A stretch of 60,608 nucleotides of DNA from Hungatella sp. UBA4396 (GTDB lineage: Bacteria > Bacillota > Clostridia > Lachnospirales > Lachnospiraceae): positions 1-60,608 of the forward strand of contig DGRE01000018.1 in assembly GCA_002389905.1 (NCBI GenBank). Direction: 5' to 3'. Made by a program: the position numbers and the translations under genes. This document shows positions 32,850-40,997 of the stretch, piece by piece (positions within the stretch are counted from its first letter, which is position 1; every line of letters begins with the position of its first letter). The notes below the pieces were generated by a model. It was not told the DNA's origin and searched no databases. It saw only the letters and a program-made list of their open reading frames with translations.

Positions 32850-33797
32850 TTACACCTGTTCTTTAAGCCATTCCAGCGGAAGATCACTCAAAAAGTACGC
32901 ATTGGAAGCTGCAAAAAGGCCATTTTCATCTCCGCAGACGATACGGATATAGCCTTCCTTTCCGGTCAGAGAAAATCTTGCCTCTTCCAGGATTTCTCCT
33001 GGCTGCGCTGTTTTTATATAACAGTTCCTGCCTTCGGTTTTTACATAAATTTTCTGAACCGGGCCGGTCTTTATCACCAATTCTTTCCCTTGGATATAAA
33101 GAGAACGGATTTCAGGACCCATGGAACTATAGAAATCTCCTTTTTTTAAGGCTTCTATTACAGCTTCATAAGTAAGCTCCTTTGCCTTGATCTTTGTGAA
33201 ACCTCCAAAGGAATCATTGAGAGAGTGTTCAAAAGGATATTCATTACGGTTTCCGTCTGAGGCCAGACAGAGCAGTTTTTTCCCGCATCGCAGCATTTCA
33301 TCATAAGCCTGGGGCTGATAACCCCTAAGCTCTCTCACATCATTGCTGTAATTATATATCTCCATGGCAAACAGGCCGTCAAGTTCTTTATAATCCTCAT
33401 AAGTTACCATGGAGTGATAGGTTAGGCTGAGACTTGCAAGAAAACCAAGCTGATTCATGCTTTCAATGCAATCGCTCCCTTTGGAAAGAAGCTCACAGCA
33501 ATTCTCTTTTTCTTCTCTCATTTCATCAGGATTGGTGTCATAGAAATTGATGCGGAACCCCTTTTTCCCGACAGCCGCCGAAAATCCTGCCAGAGCCAGA
33601 AAATCCGGTGCATACAGCTCTCCATGAATACAATATTTTTCCCAGTCCATATACGCTGCGATCTGGTATCCTCTGCTCTGGTATACTTCTTTTACCTGCT
33701 CAGCAGTCAGTTTTCCATGGGAAACCGTTGTGCAGCAATTCATATTTGCCTTATAAAAATTCCCCTCTTGGGGGAGAAGGTAAACTCGTTCTTCCAT
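32850..33797 (-). CDS. PHP-domain paralogue with lost metal-binding residues
   Basis: A 315-aa protein collinear with the neighbouring PHP protein through both domains (YLLP, RGYQ, GLFAMEIYN, SFGGFTKIKAEEL-like, FYSSMGPEI). Its catalytic residues have changed: HGHTTVSDG became NCCTTVSHG (20-28), FTDH became YMDW, the metal Glu is Ser at 73, NHPYWS became LTYHSM, and ATDDNH became ASDGNR. It therefore looks like a pseudoenzyme that arose by tandem duplication, possibly binding or regulating its active partner. The reading frame is intact, arguing for a retained function. ATG 33797 follows GAGGG. It lies 17 nt upstream of the active paralogue. Confidence 0.8.
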   Translation of the reverse strand: MEERVYLLPQEGNFYKANMNCCTTVSHGKLTAEQVKEVYQSRGYQIAAYMDWEKYCIHGELYAPDFLALAGFSAAVGKKGFRINFYDTNPDEMREEKENCCELLSKGSDCIESMNQLGFLASLSLTYHSMVTYEDYKELDGLFAMEIYNYSNDVRELRGYQPQAYDEMLRCGKKLLCLASDGNRNEYPFEHSLNDSFGGFTKIKAKELTYEAVIEALKKGDFYSSMGPEIRSLYIQGKELVIKTGPVQKIYVKTEGRNCYIKTAQPGEILEEARFSLTGKEGYIRIVCGDENGLFAASNAYFLSDLPLEWLKEQV

Positions 33798-33808
33798 TTC
33801 TTTTCCCT

Positions 33809-33842
33809 CAAAAAAGCGCTGCCAAAGGTTGGGCAGCGCTTT
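33809..33842 (-). terminator. Terminator after the glycan-binding protein gene
   Basis: AAAGCGCTGCC pairs with GGCAGCGCTTT around a short loop; six T follow on the minus strand. It starts five nt after the stop, so the two PHP genes may be read only in part from upstream. Confidence 0.88.
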
Positions 33843-33847
33843 CTTAT

Positions 33848-35242
33848 TTACTGATTTGCCTCTTTAATGGCTTCGTTTGCTCTGTCTTGAATGGATTTCA
33901 TGGTATCTTCCAGAGGTTTTTGTCCCTGGCCGTATAACTGACCTTCTTCTGTGTAAATCTGTCCGATGGTGGTATCTGCGGTTCCCATGATCTTTTCATT
34001 TAAGTATGCTCTGCTGTTGTCAAACCAGCCTGCCATGAAGTCTTCCACAGTCAGGTTATCATCTTTAAACTTAGGAAGCAGGCTGCTTTCGATATAAGTC
34101 TTTGCCTCGTCTTCTGTCAGAATCTTGGCAGGAACACGTCCATATCCCAGAGTATATTTGTTTTCACAAATGGTCTTAATGGCCTCAAACGCTGCATCCT
34201 TGTTCTTTGATGTCTTTGGAATTGCATAGCAGTTTGTGATGGTCAGAGAAGACGGGTCGGTTCCTTCCGGATAAGGCATAGGAAGAATGCCCATTTCCCA
34301 ATCTCTTGGATATTTCACTTTATCTGACAACGCACTTGCTACCCAGCCGCCATATACATACATTCCGATGTTTCCATTTACCATAAAGGAGTTATAAGGA
34401 TATGTACCGGAAGCCAGATCCAGGCTGTTGGGCTGGATTTTCAAATCATTGCCGAGGCTGAAAAACCACTCCATGGCATCGGCAAAGGCCGGATCATCAA
34501 AGTTAGCTGTGCCGTCTGCCTTATAAGCGGAAACACCTTTTTGTGTTGCCAGCATGTAGTTGCATGCCACGTCATCGCTCATGAAGGAGCCCCATACATT
34601 TTTGTCAGGGTTGTTCAGCTTCTGTGCTGTTTCCACATATTTTTCCCAAGTCCAGCCGTCTGCCGTCGGGTAAGGCACATTTGCTTCATCAAAGATTTTC
34701 TTGTTATAATAGGTCAGCCAGATATCCTTTTCTGCTGGGATAGCATAGGACTGATCCTCAAATTTTACGACTTTATCTCCGTATAAAGCAGTCATGTCAT
34801 AGTTGTCTGCCTTTGCAAGCTCATCAATGGGCTCTAAAACAGCAGCTTTGTGGAATTCTTCTAATTGAAGGGGAGTTCTGTTTACAATATCCATTTCTTC
34901 CCCAGCCATCAGGCTTACAAGAACCTTGTCCATTTCTCCTGCTTTTGATGTAGGAGTGATAAAAAACTCTACATTGATTCCTGTTTTTTCTTTGATTAAT
35001 TCTATCATTTCTTTTGTTTCAGTGGCAGTTGCAGCATTATCTGTCAGAGCCCATTTTACTGTCACACCATCAAACGGCTTGTCACTGTCTGTTTTTTGAG
35101 TGGTTTCTTCTGTTGTTTTACTGTCCGTACTGCCTGCGCTGGCTCCGGTATTATCGGATTTTGCGCATCCAACAGCACTGAAAGCCATAGTTGCAGCCAG
35201 GCCAAAAGCAGCGCCCCGTTTTAATGTACTTCTTAATTTCAT
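33848..35242 (-). CDS. Carbohydrate ABC transporter substrate-binding lipoprotein (family 1)
   Basis: A 464-aa extracellular sugar-binding lipoprotein with a signal peptide and the lipobox AVGC (C26), followed by a Ser/Thr-rich linker to about residue 55, then the SBP_bac_1 fold (VKWALTDNAATATETKEMIELIKEKTGINVEF, VYGGWVASAL, TNCYAIPKTSKNKDAAFEAIK). ATG 35242 follows GGAGGG. It supplies ligand for the two permeases 4-5 kb upstream in the same operon. The ligand is inferred from the GH112 and GH29 neighbours to be a (fucosylated) Gal-HexNAc oligosaccharide. The ATPase is not encoded here and is probably a shared MsmK-like protein. Confidence 0.9.
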   Translation of the reverse strand: MKLRSTLKRGAAFGLAATMAFSAVGCAKSDNTGASAGSTDSKTTEETTQKTDSDKPFDGVTVKWALTDNAATATETKEMIELIKEKTGINVEFFITPTSKAGEMDKVLVSLMAGEEMDIVNRTPLQLEEFHKAAVLEPIDELAKADNYDMTALYGDKVVKFEDQSYAIPAEKDIWLTYYNKKIFDEANVPYPTADGWTWEKYVETAQKLNNPDKNVWGSFMSDDVACNYMLATQKGVSAYKADGTANFDDPAFADAMEWFFSLGNDLKIQPNSLDLASGTYPYNSFMVNGNIGMYVYGGWVASALSDKVKYPRDWEMGILPMPYPEGTDPSSLTITNCYAIPKTSKNKDAAFEAIKTICENKYTLGYGRVPAKILTEDEAKTYIESSLLPKFKDDNLTVEDFMAGWFDNSRAYLNEKIMGTADTTIGQIYTEEGQLYGQGQKPLEDTMKSIQDRANEAIKEANQ

Positions 35243-35352
35243 ATCTGTTACCCTCCTTTTGTTTATAACCCTATTATAGCTGACATTTTAGCCGGTTTAT
35301 ATAGGTTGTATTTTAACTTTATGTGTTATTCTTATCATTTTACCGGCTTTTT

Positions 35353-36765
35353 TTATGGATATATACCAATAAACGAAAGAACAGGCTCAACCCTTGAATC
35401 TAAAATTCGTATTATCAGCATATTCGATTGGACCTGAGGAAAACGGGCGATTTTTTTATAACCGACCGTGGTTCCTTTATAGACGGTTATAGGGCTTCCA
35501 TTCTTCATGGATAAAACTTCAAAGGCCTCAATTCTCTGACTTTTTAATATGTTTTCTTTTAATATCACTGCCGAAATCTTTTGAGGAGTTTTCCAGAAAA
35601 TTTTAAACTCTGCACTGGGTCCTTTTCCCTGATAATATGTTTCATAATCATCTGTCTGTACACCCTCCAACAGATTCCATTGATCTGCCTCTCTCACATG
35701 GTTTTCTGCTTCTTCCGCTAGGTTTTTGCCATACCTTTTATGTATTTCTTCCCCTAACTCCCGGAGCCTTTTTACATCATTTTCATGAAGCTGTCCCTTG
35801 GGCGTAGGAGGAATATTTAAAAGTAAGGCTGCATTACCTCCTGCGGACTTTTCATAAATATCCATCAAATTTTCCAGGGATCTGACTTTATCATCTTCTT
35901 CCGGATGATAAAACCAGCCTGGCCTTATGGATACATCCACTTCTGCAGGATACCAGATTAAGTGCTGTTCCTGGGACAGCCTTTCCCTGCTTCCCAAATC
36001 CTGCTCCATACTGCTTATTACCCTCTGCTTAAAAGACGGATCATCAGCATGCTGGCTTAATGCCGCCACCCGCTCTGCTACAGATAAATCTGCCGAAACA
36101 ACGCTCCATTCACTAATCCTGGTATAGCCAGCCTCATTGCCGCACCAACGGACATCCGGCCCGCTTACAGAAATACAGGCACCAGGCATGTATTTTCTTA
36201 CGGTATCATAATATCGCTTCCAGTCATAAATCTGTCTCTTTCCATTAGGACCTTCTCCGCAGGCGCCGTCAAACCACACGCTGAATATATCTCCGTATCC
36301 GGTCAGCAGTTCTGTAAGCTGTGCCACAAAATAATCGTCATATGGTTTTCCTTGTCCATAGGTTTCCTGATTTCGGTCCCAAGGAGATAGATAAATGCCA
36401 AATTTCAGTCCGGCTTTTTGACAGGCCCAGGCCACTTCCTTTACAATGTCACCTGTTCCATTGAGATAAGGGCTGTATTTTACGGAATGCTTTGTGTACT
36501 TACTGGGCCACAGGCAAAATCCGTCATGGTGCTTGCAGGTGAGGATTGTACCTTTCATTCCTGCCGCTTTAATGGCTCTTATCCATTGGTCTGCATCCAT
36601 TTGCTCCGGATTAAAAACTTTTGGTGATTCTGTTCCATCTCCCCATTCCATTCCGGTAAAGGTGTTTACTGTAAAATGGAAAAATGCATAAAATTCTGTT
36701 TTCTGCAGCATCACCTGTCTTTCAGAAGGAATAACTTTAATAAGTCTTTCATCTAATTGATTCAT
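35353..36765 (-). CDS. Alpha-L-fucosidase, GH29 (subfamily B-like)
   Basis: A 470-aa retaining fucosidase. The N-terminal barrel contains LTCKHHDGFCLWPSKYTKHSV (about 75-95), GIYLSPWDRN (123-132) and VWFDGA with the nucleophile Asp at D166. The C-terminal 110 residues form a beta-sandwich of F5/8 type C style. These sequence features fit the GH29-B group, which prefers Fuc-alpha-1,3/4 linkages as in Lewis epitopes. There is no signal peptide, so hydrolysis is cytoplasmic. ATG 36765 follows GAGGGCG; a frame extending 31 codons upstream runs into the stem-loop repeat and is not credible. Confidence 0.92.
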   Translation of the reverse strand: MNQLDERLIKVIPSERQVMLQKTEFYAFFHFTVNTFTGMEWGDGTESPKVFNPEQMDADQWIRAIKAAGMKGTILTCKHHDGFCLWPSKYTKHSVKYSPYLNGTGDIVKEVAWACQKAGLKFGIYLSPWDRNQETYGQGKPYDDYFVAQLTELLTGYGDIFSVWFDGACGEGPNGKRQIYDWKRYYDTVRKYMPGACISVSGPDVRWCGNEAGYTRISEWSVVSADLSVAERVAALSQHADDPSFKQRVISSMEQDLGSRERLSQEQHLIWYPAEVDVSIRPGWFYHPEEDDKVRSLENLMDIYEKSAGGNAALLLNIPPTPKGQLHENDVKRLRELGEEIHKRYGKNLAEEAENHVREADQWNLLEGVQTDDYETYYQGKGPSAEFKIFWKTPQKISAVILKENILKSQRIEAFEVLSMKNGSPITVYKGTTVGYKKIARFPQVQSNMLIIRILDSRVEPVLSFIGIYP

Positions 36766-36795
36766 TTCGCCCTCTTCCAAACCCTTTAATTTTAT

Positions 36796-36867
36796 AAGGT
36801 TGAAAGAATGGAATCTTTCAACCTTAGATTTGTTAATCAACTGATTATATATAAGCATATCTTTAAT
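36796..36867 (-). repeat. Dispersed stem-loop repeat, copy B
   Basis: In minus orientation it resembles copy A: an AATTAA..GATATGC..GTTGATT segment, linker AACAAATCT, then a perfect 12-nt-arm hairpin AAGGTTGAAAGA/TCTTTCAACCTT (36796-36825). It fills the gap between the GH112 stop and the GH29 start. Its strong stem without a U-tract could act as an mRNA stabiliser or processing site. Confidence 0.7.
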
Positions 36868-36870
36868 TCA

Positions 36871-39042
36871 TCAAGATACAAATGAAAACCACAAAATATC
36901 ATTTGCCTTTAACTGCATGGAATACTCTTTTCCATTTCCGTCATAAATCACGGTTTCCTGAGGCTCATAAGTGTTGTTTACAATACAATATTTGCCTGTA
37001 GCCGGATAATAATTGACTTCCACATGATAATTGCTGCTGTACCATTTCTTCATCTCCTGTTCCATGCCTGCGGCCCAGAAGATTGCCCGGTAAAGCATTC
37101 TGGAATTTTCAAAGGAATAGGGAATGCCGCTGATATACACGCTTCTTCCGTCTCCGAACTCATTGACGGCCATCTGGATATCTTCCCCGTCTTTCTTTAA
37201 AATCTCCGCTCCCGTAAGAGCATAAATATTTTTCATGCCTTTCCCGAAATCAATGGTTTCAGAGGAATCCTCCGTAATAAAATGGCTATGCTCCTCCCAG
37301 TTGTATTTATCCGTTGAAAGGGAAAAACCGACTTCTTTATTGACACCCAGCACGTTTGCCATGGCAAAGTACCTGCCCTGATATTCGCAGGCCGAAGGCT
37401 CTCCCACTCCGATCAATCCGCCTCCCTGAGCTACAAAGGCCTTTACAGCGCTGCTGACTTTCGGATTGGTCCAGTAAGCACCGCCGCTGGGAGCTGTATA
37501 AGCATCGCCTACGTTGATGATTACCTTACATTTCTTTAACACATCGGGATCTGCAATCACATCTTCAAAACTGATGAATTCCACGTCAAAAGGCATTCCG
37601 CTCAAAGCTTCCAGCACTCCAGCATAGGAATAGGTCTGCTTATAATCAATGGCATGGGCGACCATATGAGTTCCCCAGGAACGGATCTTTCCCCAGGAAT
37701 TCAGAACTCCCACCTTGAAATGGCTGTAAGGGCTTTGTCCTCCCACATTTTCATAAAGAAGGCGGAATTCATCGCAGACCTCCTCAATGTATTGGATAAA
37801 CTCAGGAAATTCCAGTGCCAGCTTTAAATATCCGCCATAGCCGATCCGGTCCACCGGTTTTCTTAGGATGGCCCGCCTTGCAGTCACCCAGTTTACCTTT
37901 GCTTCTTTTACCGGATCTCCCCCCTCGTGGAATACATCAGGGAAGAAGTAAGGCAGAAAACGGCCTTCCGTATATGTTACTCCCGGAATGTCCGAAATCA
38001 GGCGAAGGGTGGTTCCATTGCCCACGCTTCCCACTACTGCATCCAGTCCTACGTGTTTAAAATACTCTCCAAATGGTTCCGTTCCAATCCAGTGGTCTCC
38101 TAAAAACATCATGGCTTCCTTGCCATGTTCGTGGCAGATATCCACAAGAACCTTCATAAGCTTGGAAACTTCTCTCTGCTGGAATTCCTGGAAATCCCGG
38201 AACTCCTTAGAAGGCACCCGGTTGGTGTTGTTATGGTATCCCTGGTCAATGATATATTCCGGACGGAAGGGGTAACCCGCCTCTTTTTCAAACTGTTCTA
38301 ATATGTAAGGACTGACGCTGGCGCTGTATCCAAACCAGTCAACGAACTTTTCCTTTGCATACTCATTAAATACAAGGGTAAACTGATGGAAAAAGGTGGT
38401 AAAACGCACCACATTGCTGTCCGGGTTTTCCTCCATCCAGCGGTTTAATTTTTCTATTACGTGCTTCTGGGTCTTGGGCTGGCGCACATCAAAGGTGATC
38501 TGATGCTCCACATCCTGCCAGTCATTGGTAATGAAATTATACATATGTACCGGGTCCCAGATGATGAAGGCCAGAAAGCTTACGGTATAATCATGATATC
38601 TCTCCGGAAGGGAAATGACCACCTCTTGGGTGTGTTCTTCATATTCCCAGGCAGAGGCTGGCAGAGGCTCTCCGGTGGTGCGATCTACAACCTCCCACCA
38701 GCGTTTAATATCATGAATGGTATTGGGCTTTAACTGGTCTTTGTATAAATGGGCCATCAAAGGAATGTGAAGCTTGCCTTCTTCCATTGCCGTATAAAAC
38801 TCCGTCATTAAGTACACCTGCTGGACTTCATCGGGGTTAGCCATAGCCCACTGATTGTCCTTTCTGGTGGTATAATAGGTGGAGTATATTTTAACGGGCA
38901 TTTTCTTAAGCTCCTCCGGCATATCTGTGCCGTCACAATCCCGCAGGGCATCGGCTCCCCACCGCCTGGCAATCTCCTTTGTCTCCTGTATCATATCCAC
39001 ATCAGTGGGAACAGTGACTCTTCCGGTCATTTTTCTTTCCAT
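36871..39042 (-). CDS. GH112 phosphorylase (1,3-beta-galactosyl-N-acetylhexosamine phosphorylase family)
   Basis: A 723-aa cytoplasmic phosphorylase that splits Gal-beta-1,3-GlcNAc or -GalNAc with phosphate into Gal-1-phosphate and the HexNAc. Full GH112 length and signatures: GRVTVPTDVDM at the start, WWEVVDRTTGEPLPASAWEY (about 115-134), and FLGDHWIGTEPFGEYF, where D316 aligns by eye with the catalytic Asp of bifidobacterial lacto-N-biose phosphorylase. A flavodoxin-like middle and C-terminal beta domain follow. GH112 also includes D-galactosyl-1,4-L-rhamnose phosphorylases in clostridia, so the acceptor sugar is not certain. The adjacent fucosidase favours host-type glycans. Confidence 0.93.
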   Translation of the reverse strand: MERKMTGRVTVPTDVDMIQETKEIARRWGADALRDCDGTDMPEELKKMPVKIYSTYYTTRKDNQWAMANPDEVQQVYLMTEFYTAMEEGKLHIPLMAHLYKDQLKPNTIHDIKRWWEVVDRTTGEPLPASAWEYEEHTQEVVISLPERYHDYTVSFLAFIIWDPVHMYNFITNDWQDVEHQITFDVRQPKTQKHVIEKLNRWMEENPDSNVVRFTTFFHQFTLVFNEYAKEKFVDWFGYSASVSPYILEQFEKEAGYPFRPEYIIDQGYHNNTNRVPSKEFRDFQEFQQREVSKLMKVLVDICHEHGKEAMMFLGDHWIGTEPFGEYFKHVGLDAVVGSVGNGTTLRLISDIPGVTYTEGRFLPYFFPDVFHEGGDPVKEAKVNWVTARRAILRKPVDRIGYGGYLKLALEFPEFIQYIEEVCDEFRLLYENVGGQSPYSHFKVGVLNSWGKIRSWGTHMVAHAIDYKQTYSYAGVLEALSGMPFDVEFISFEDVIADPDVLKKCKVIINVGDAYTAPSGGAYWTNPKVSSAVKAFVAQGGGLIGVGEPSACEYQGRYFAMANVLGVNKEVGFSLSTDKYNWEEHSHFITEDSSETIDFGKGMKNIYALTGAEILKKDGEDIQMAVNEFGDGRSVYISGIPYSFENSRMLYRAIFWAAGMEQEMKKWYSSNYHVEVNYYPATGKYCIVNNTYEPQETVIYDGNGKEYSMQLKANDILWFSFVS

Positions 39043-39083
39043 CTTAATATTCCCTTTCTATACTCATTTTTTAATTTCATCTG

Positions 39084-39917
39084 TTATCCCTTCACACCAG
39101 AGGAGGCAATGCCTTCAATGAAAAACTTCTGGCAGAACAGGAAGGCCACCAGAATAGGCAGAAGCACAATAGTTGCCGCAGCCATCTGGCTTCCATAATC
39201 CTGGATCAGGCCGGAGGAAAAGAGCTTCACTCCAACAGACAGCATCTGCTTATCCATAGTTGATATGTAAAGGTATGGTCCCATATAGTCGTTCCATGAC
39301 CAAGTAAAGGAAAACAAGGCCATGGTGGCAATGGCCGGTTTTGCCAATGGGAAAATAATCTGCCAATAAATGCGGAAATGGCTGCAGCCGTCAATTTTTG
39401 CCGCTTCACTGAGAGAGTCCGGAATGGAGACAAAGGACTGGCGCAGCAGGAATACGAAGTACACATCCACACAGCTTGGCAGGATCAGCGACCACATGGT
39501 ATCCAGAATTCGCAGATTTTTAAAGATCATATATCTTGGCAGAATCATGATATCGCTGGGTATCATCATGGCTGACAGCAGGATGAGGAATATGACATCC
39601 TTTCCTTTAAAGTTAATCCTTGCAAACCCATATGCCGTAAAGCTGACGAAAAATATTTTGATGATAATGGTAAGGGCCGTCATGACCACTGTATTCAAAT
39701 ACCATTTCTGAAAATTATAAATGCCGTTTGTAAATAATGCCTGAAAATTCATCAGGGTGGGATTTTCCGGAATCAAGTGCCATGGAAATTTCATAACCTC
39801 TCCACTGACCTTAAAGGAGGAGGAAATCATGAACAGAAACGGAAAATTAGATGCCAGCCCGATTAATAGGATAAAAACCGTAAGTGCTATCTTTAAACTT
39901 TTCTTATTGCTTGTCAT
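39084..39917 (-). CDS. Carbohydrate ABC transporter permease (MalG type)
   Basis: A 277-aa permease with six helices and the EAA loop EAAKIDGCSHFRIYWQIIFPLAKP (about 178-200). The C-terminus QKFFIEGIASSGVKG is typical of CUT1 MalG-like proteins. ATG 39917 follows GGGAGGG. It lies 14 nt after its MalF-type partner and 41 nt before the GH112 gene, so uptake and phosphorolysis are co-expressed. Confidence 0.93.
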   Translation of the reverse strand: MTSNKKSLKIALTVFILLIGLASNFPFLFMISSSFKVSGEVMKFPWHLIPENPTLMNFQALFTNGIYNFQKWYLNTVVMTALTIIIKIFFVSFTAYGFARINFKGKDVIFLILLSAMMIPSDIMILPRYMIFKNLRILDTMWSLILPSCVDVYFVFLLRQSFVSIPDSLSEAAKIDGCSHFRIYWQIIFPLAKPAIATMALFSFTWSWNDYMGPYLYISTMDKQMLSVGVKLFSSGLIQDYGSQMAAATIVLLPILVAFLFCQKFFIEGIASSGVKG

Positions 39918-39931
39918 TGATGATCCCTCCC

Positions 39932-40855
39932 TTAATAGTTAACCCATTTTTTCTGTCCGCGCCATTGGATCAGTGTTACGATCATGACCAGTATGAACAT
40001 GACGAAAGCCATTGCACTTGCCAGACTGGTTTCATATTTTGTAAATGCGGTACGGACAATATTTACCGACATAACCGTAGTCGCCTGTCCCGGGCCTCCC
40101 TCGGTAAGGGCCTGTATGCAGGTAAAGTTCTGGAAGGAACCAATGATGGAGCTGATCACAAGGAAAAAGGTGGTAGGAGAAATCAGGGGAATGATGATGT
40201 TGCGGATTCGCTGCCATTTTGTGGCTCCGTCAATCTGTGCTGCTTCCAACAGCTCAGAAGGCACCTCCTGGAGGGCACCAAGATAAACCACCATATTAAG
40301 GCCAACGCCTTTCCATACGGAAATCATGGCTACTGTGGGAAGAGCCAGCTTTAGGTTCAGCAAAAGCAGGGGCGGATCAAATCCTAAATTTCTTAAAGCA
40401 ATGATTGCGGGGCTGTTATTGCCAAGCAGCACCTTGAAAATGACAGCCACTGCCACCATATTGGATACATAGGGCATAAACACCAGGGAACGCATGGCTT
40501 TTTTTCCATAGACTCCGTTGTTCAGCATAAATGCCAGTACAAATCCAAGGATCATAATAAAGGGCACATATACCAGGGAATATTGGAAGGTTCTTATAAG
40601 GGAATCCAAAATTTCTTTATTGGTAAATACTTTTATAAAGTTTTGAAGCCCTACAAATTTAAGATTGTCCAGCCTCGTTATGTATTTCATGTTTAAAAAT
40701 GACATGACTATTGCAATGATAAAAGGAATGCCGGTAAAAACAGTGAAAAAAATCAAATAGGGCGAAATAAACAGCCATCCATACCTGTTTTCTTTCTTCT
40801 GGGCTATGGATGTCTTTTCTTTTACTTTGAATGTCGGTGTTTTTTCTTTACTCAT
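39932..40855 (-). CDS. Carbohydrate ABC transporter permease (MalF type)
   Basis: A 307-aa CUT1 permease. The start NRYGWLFISPYLIFFTVFTGIPFI is typical, as is the EAA loop EAAQIDGATKWQRIRNIIIPLISP (about 212-235), with six membrane helices. ATG 40855 follows GGAGG. It is the first transport gene after the two-component system; the 140-nt AT-rich gap upstream (40856-40997) may hold its own promoter, but I could not fix clear boxes. Confidence 0.93.
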   Translation of the reverse strand: MSKEKTPTFKVKEKTSIAQKKENRYGWLFISPYLIFFTVFTGIPFIIAIVMSFLNMKYITRLDNLKFVGLQNFIKVFTNKEILDSLIRTFQYSLVYVPFIMILGFVLAFMLNNGVYGKKAMRSLVFMPYVSNMVAVAVIFKVLLGNNSPAIIALRNLGFDPPLLLLNLKLALPTVAMISVWKGVGLNMVVYLGALQEVPSELLEAAQIDGATKWQRIRNIIIPLISPTTFFLVISSIIGSFQNFTCIQALTEGGPGQATTVMSVNIVRTAFTKYETSLASAMAFVMFILVMIVTLIQWRGQKKWVNY

Positions 40856-40997
40856 GGGCCTGCCTCCCGTTTTTTATTTTAGGAAGAAAGGCTCACGAAA
40901 ATATAACCTTTCTCTTACTTATATTCTAACGGATTTTTTTCGAATAAACATAGGCCGATTTTTGTATTTGTTGGTTATTTTCGCTTTTTATCTTGTT

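Noticed and set aside
36796..36825. Rho-independent terminator between GH112 and GH29
   Set aside because: The 12-nt stem is followed by no T-run on the minus strand, and the sequence belongs to the dispersed repeat.
40856..40997. Promoter for the permease operon
   Set aside because: Several TAGAAT/TATATT-like boxes exist but none has a well-spaced -35; I could not support a specific call.
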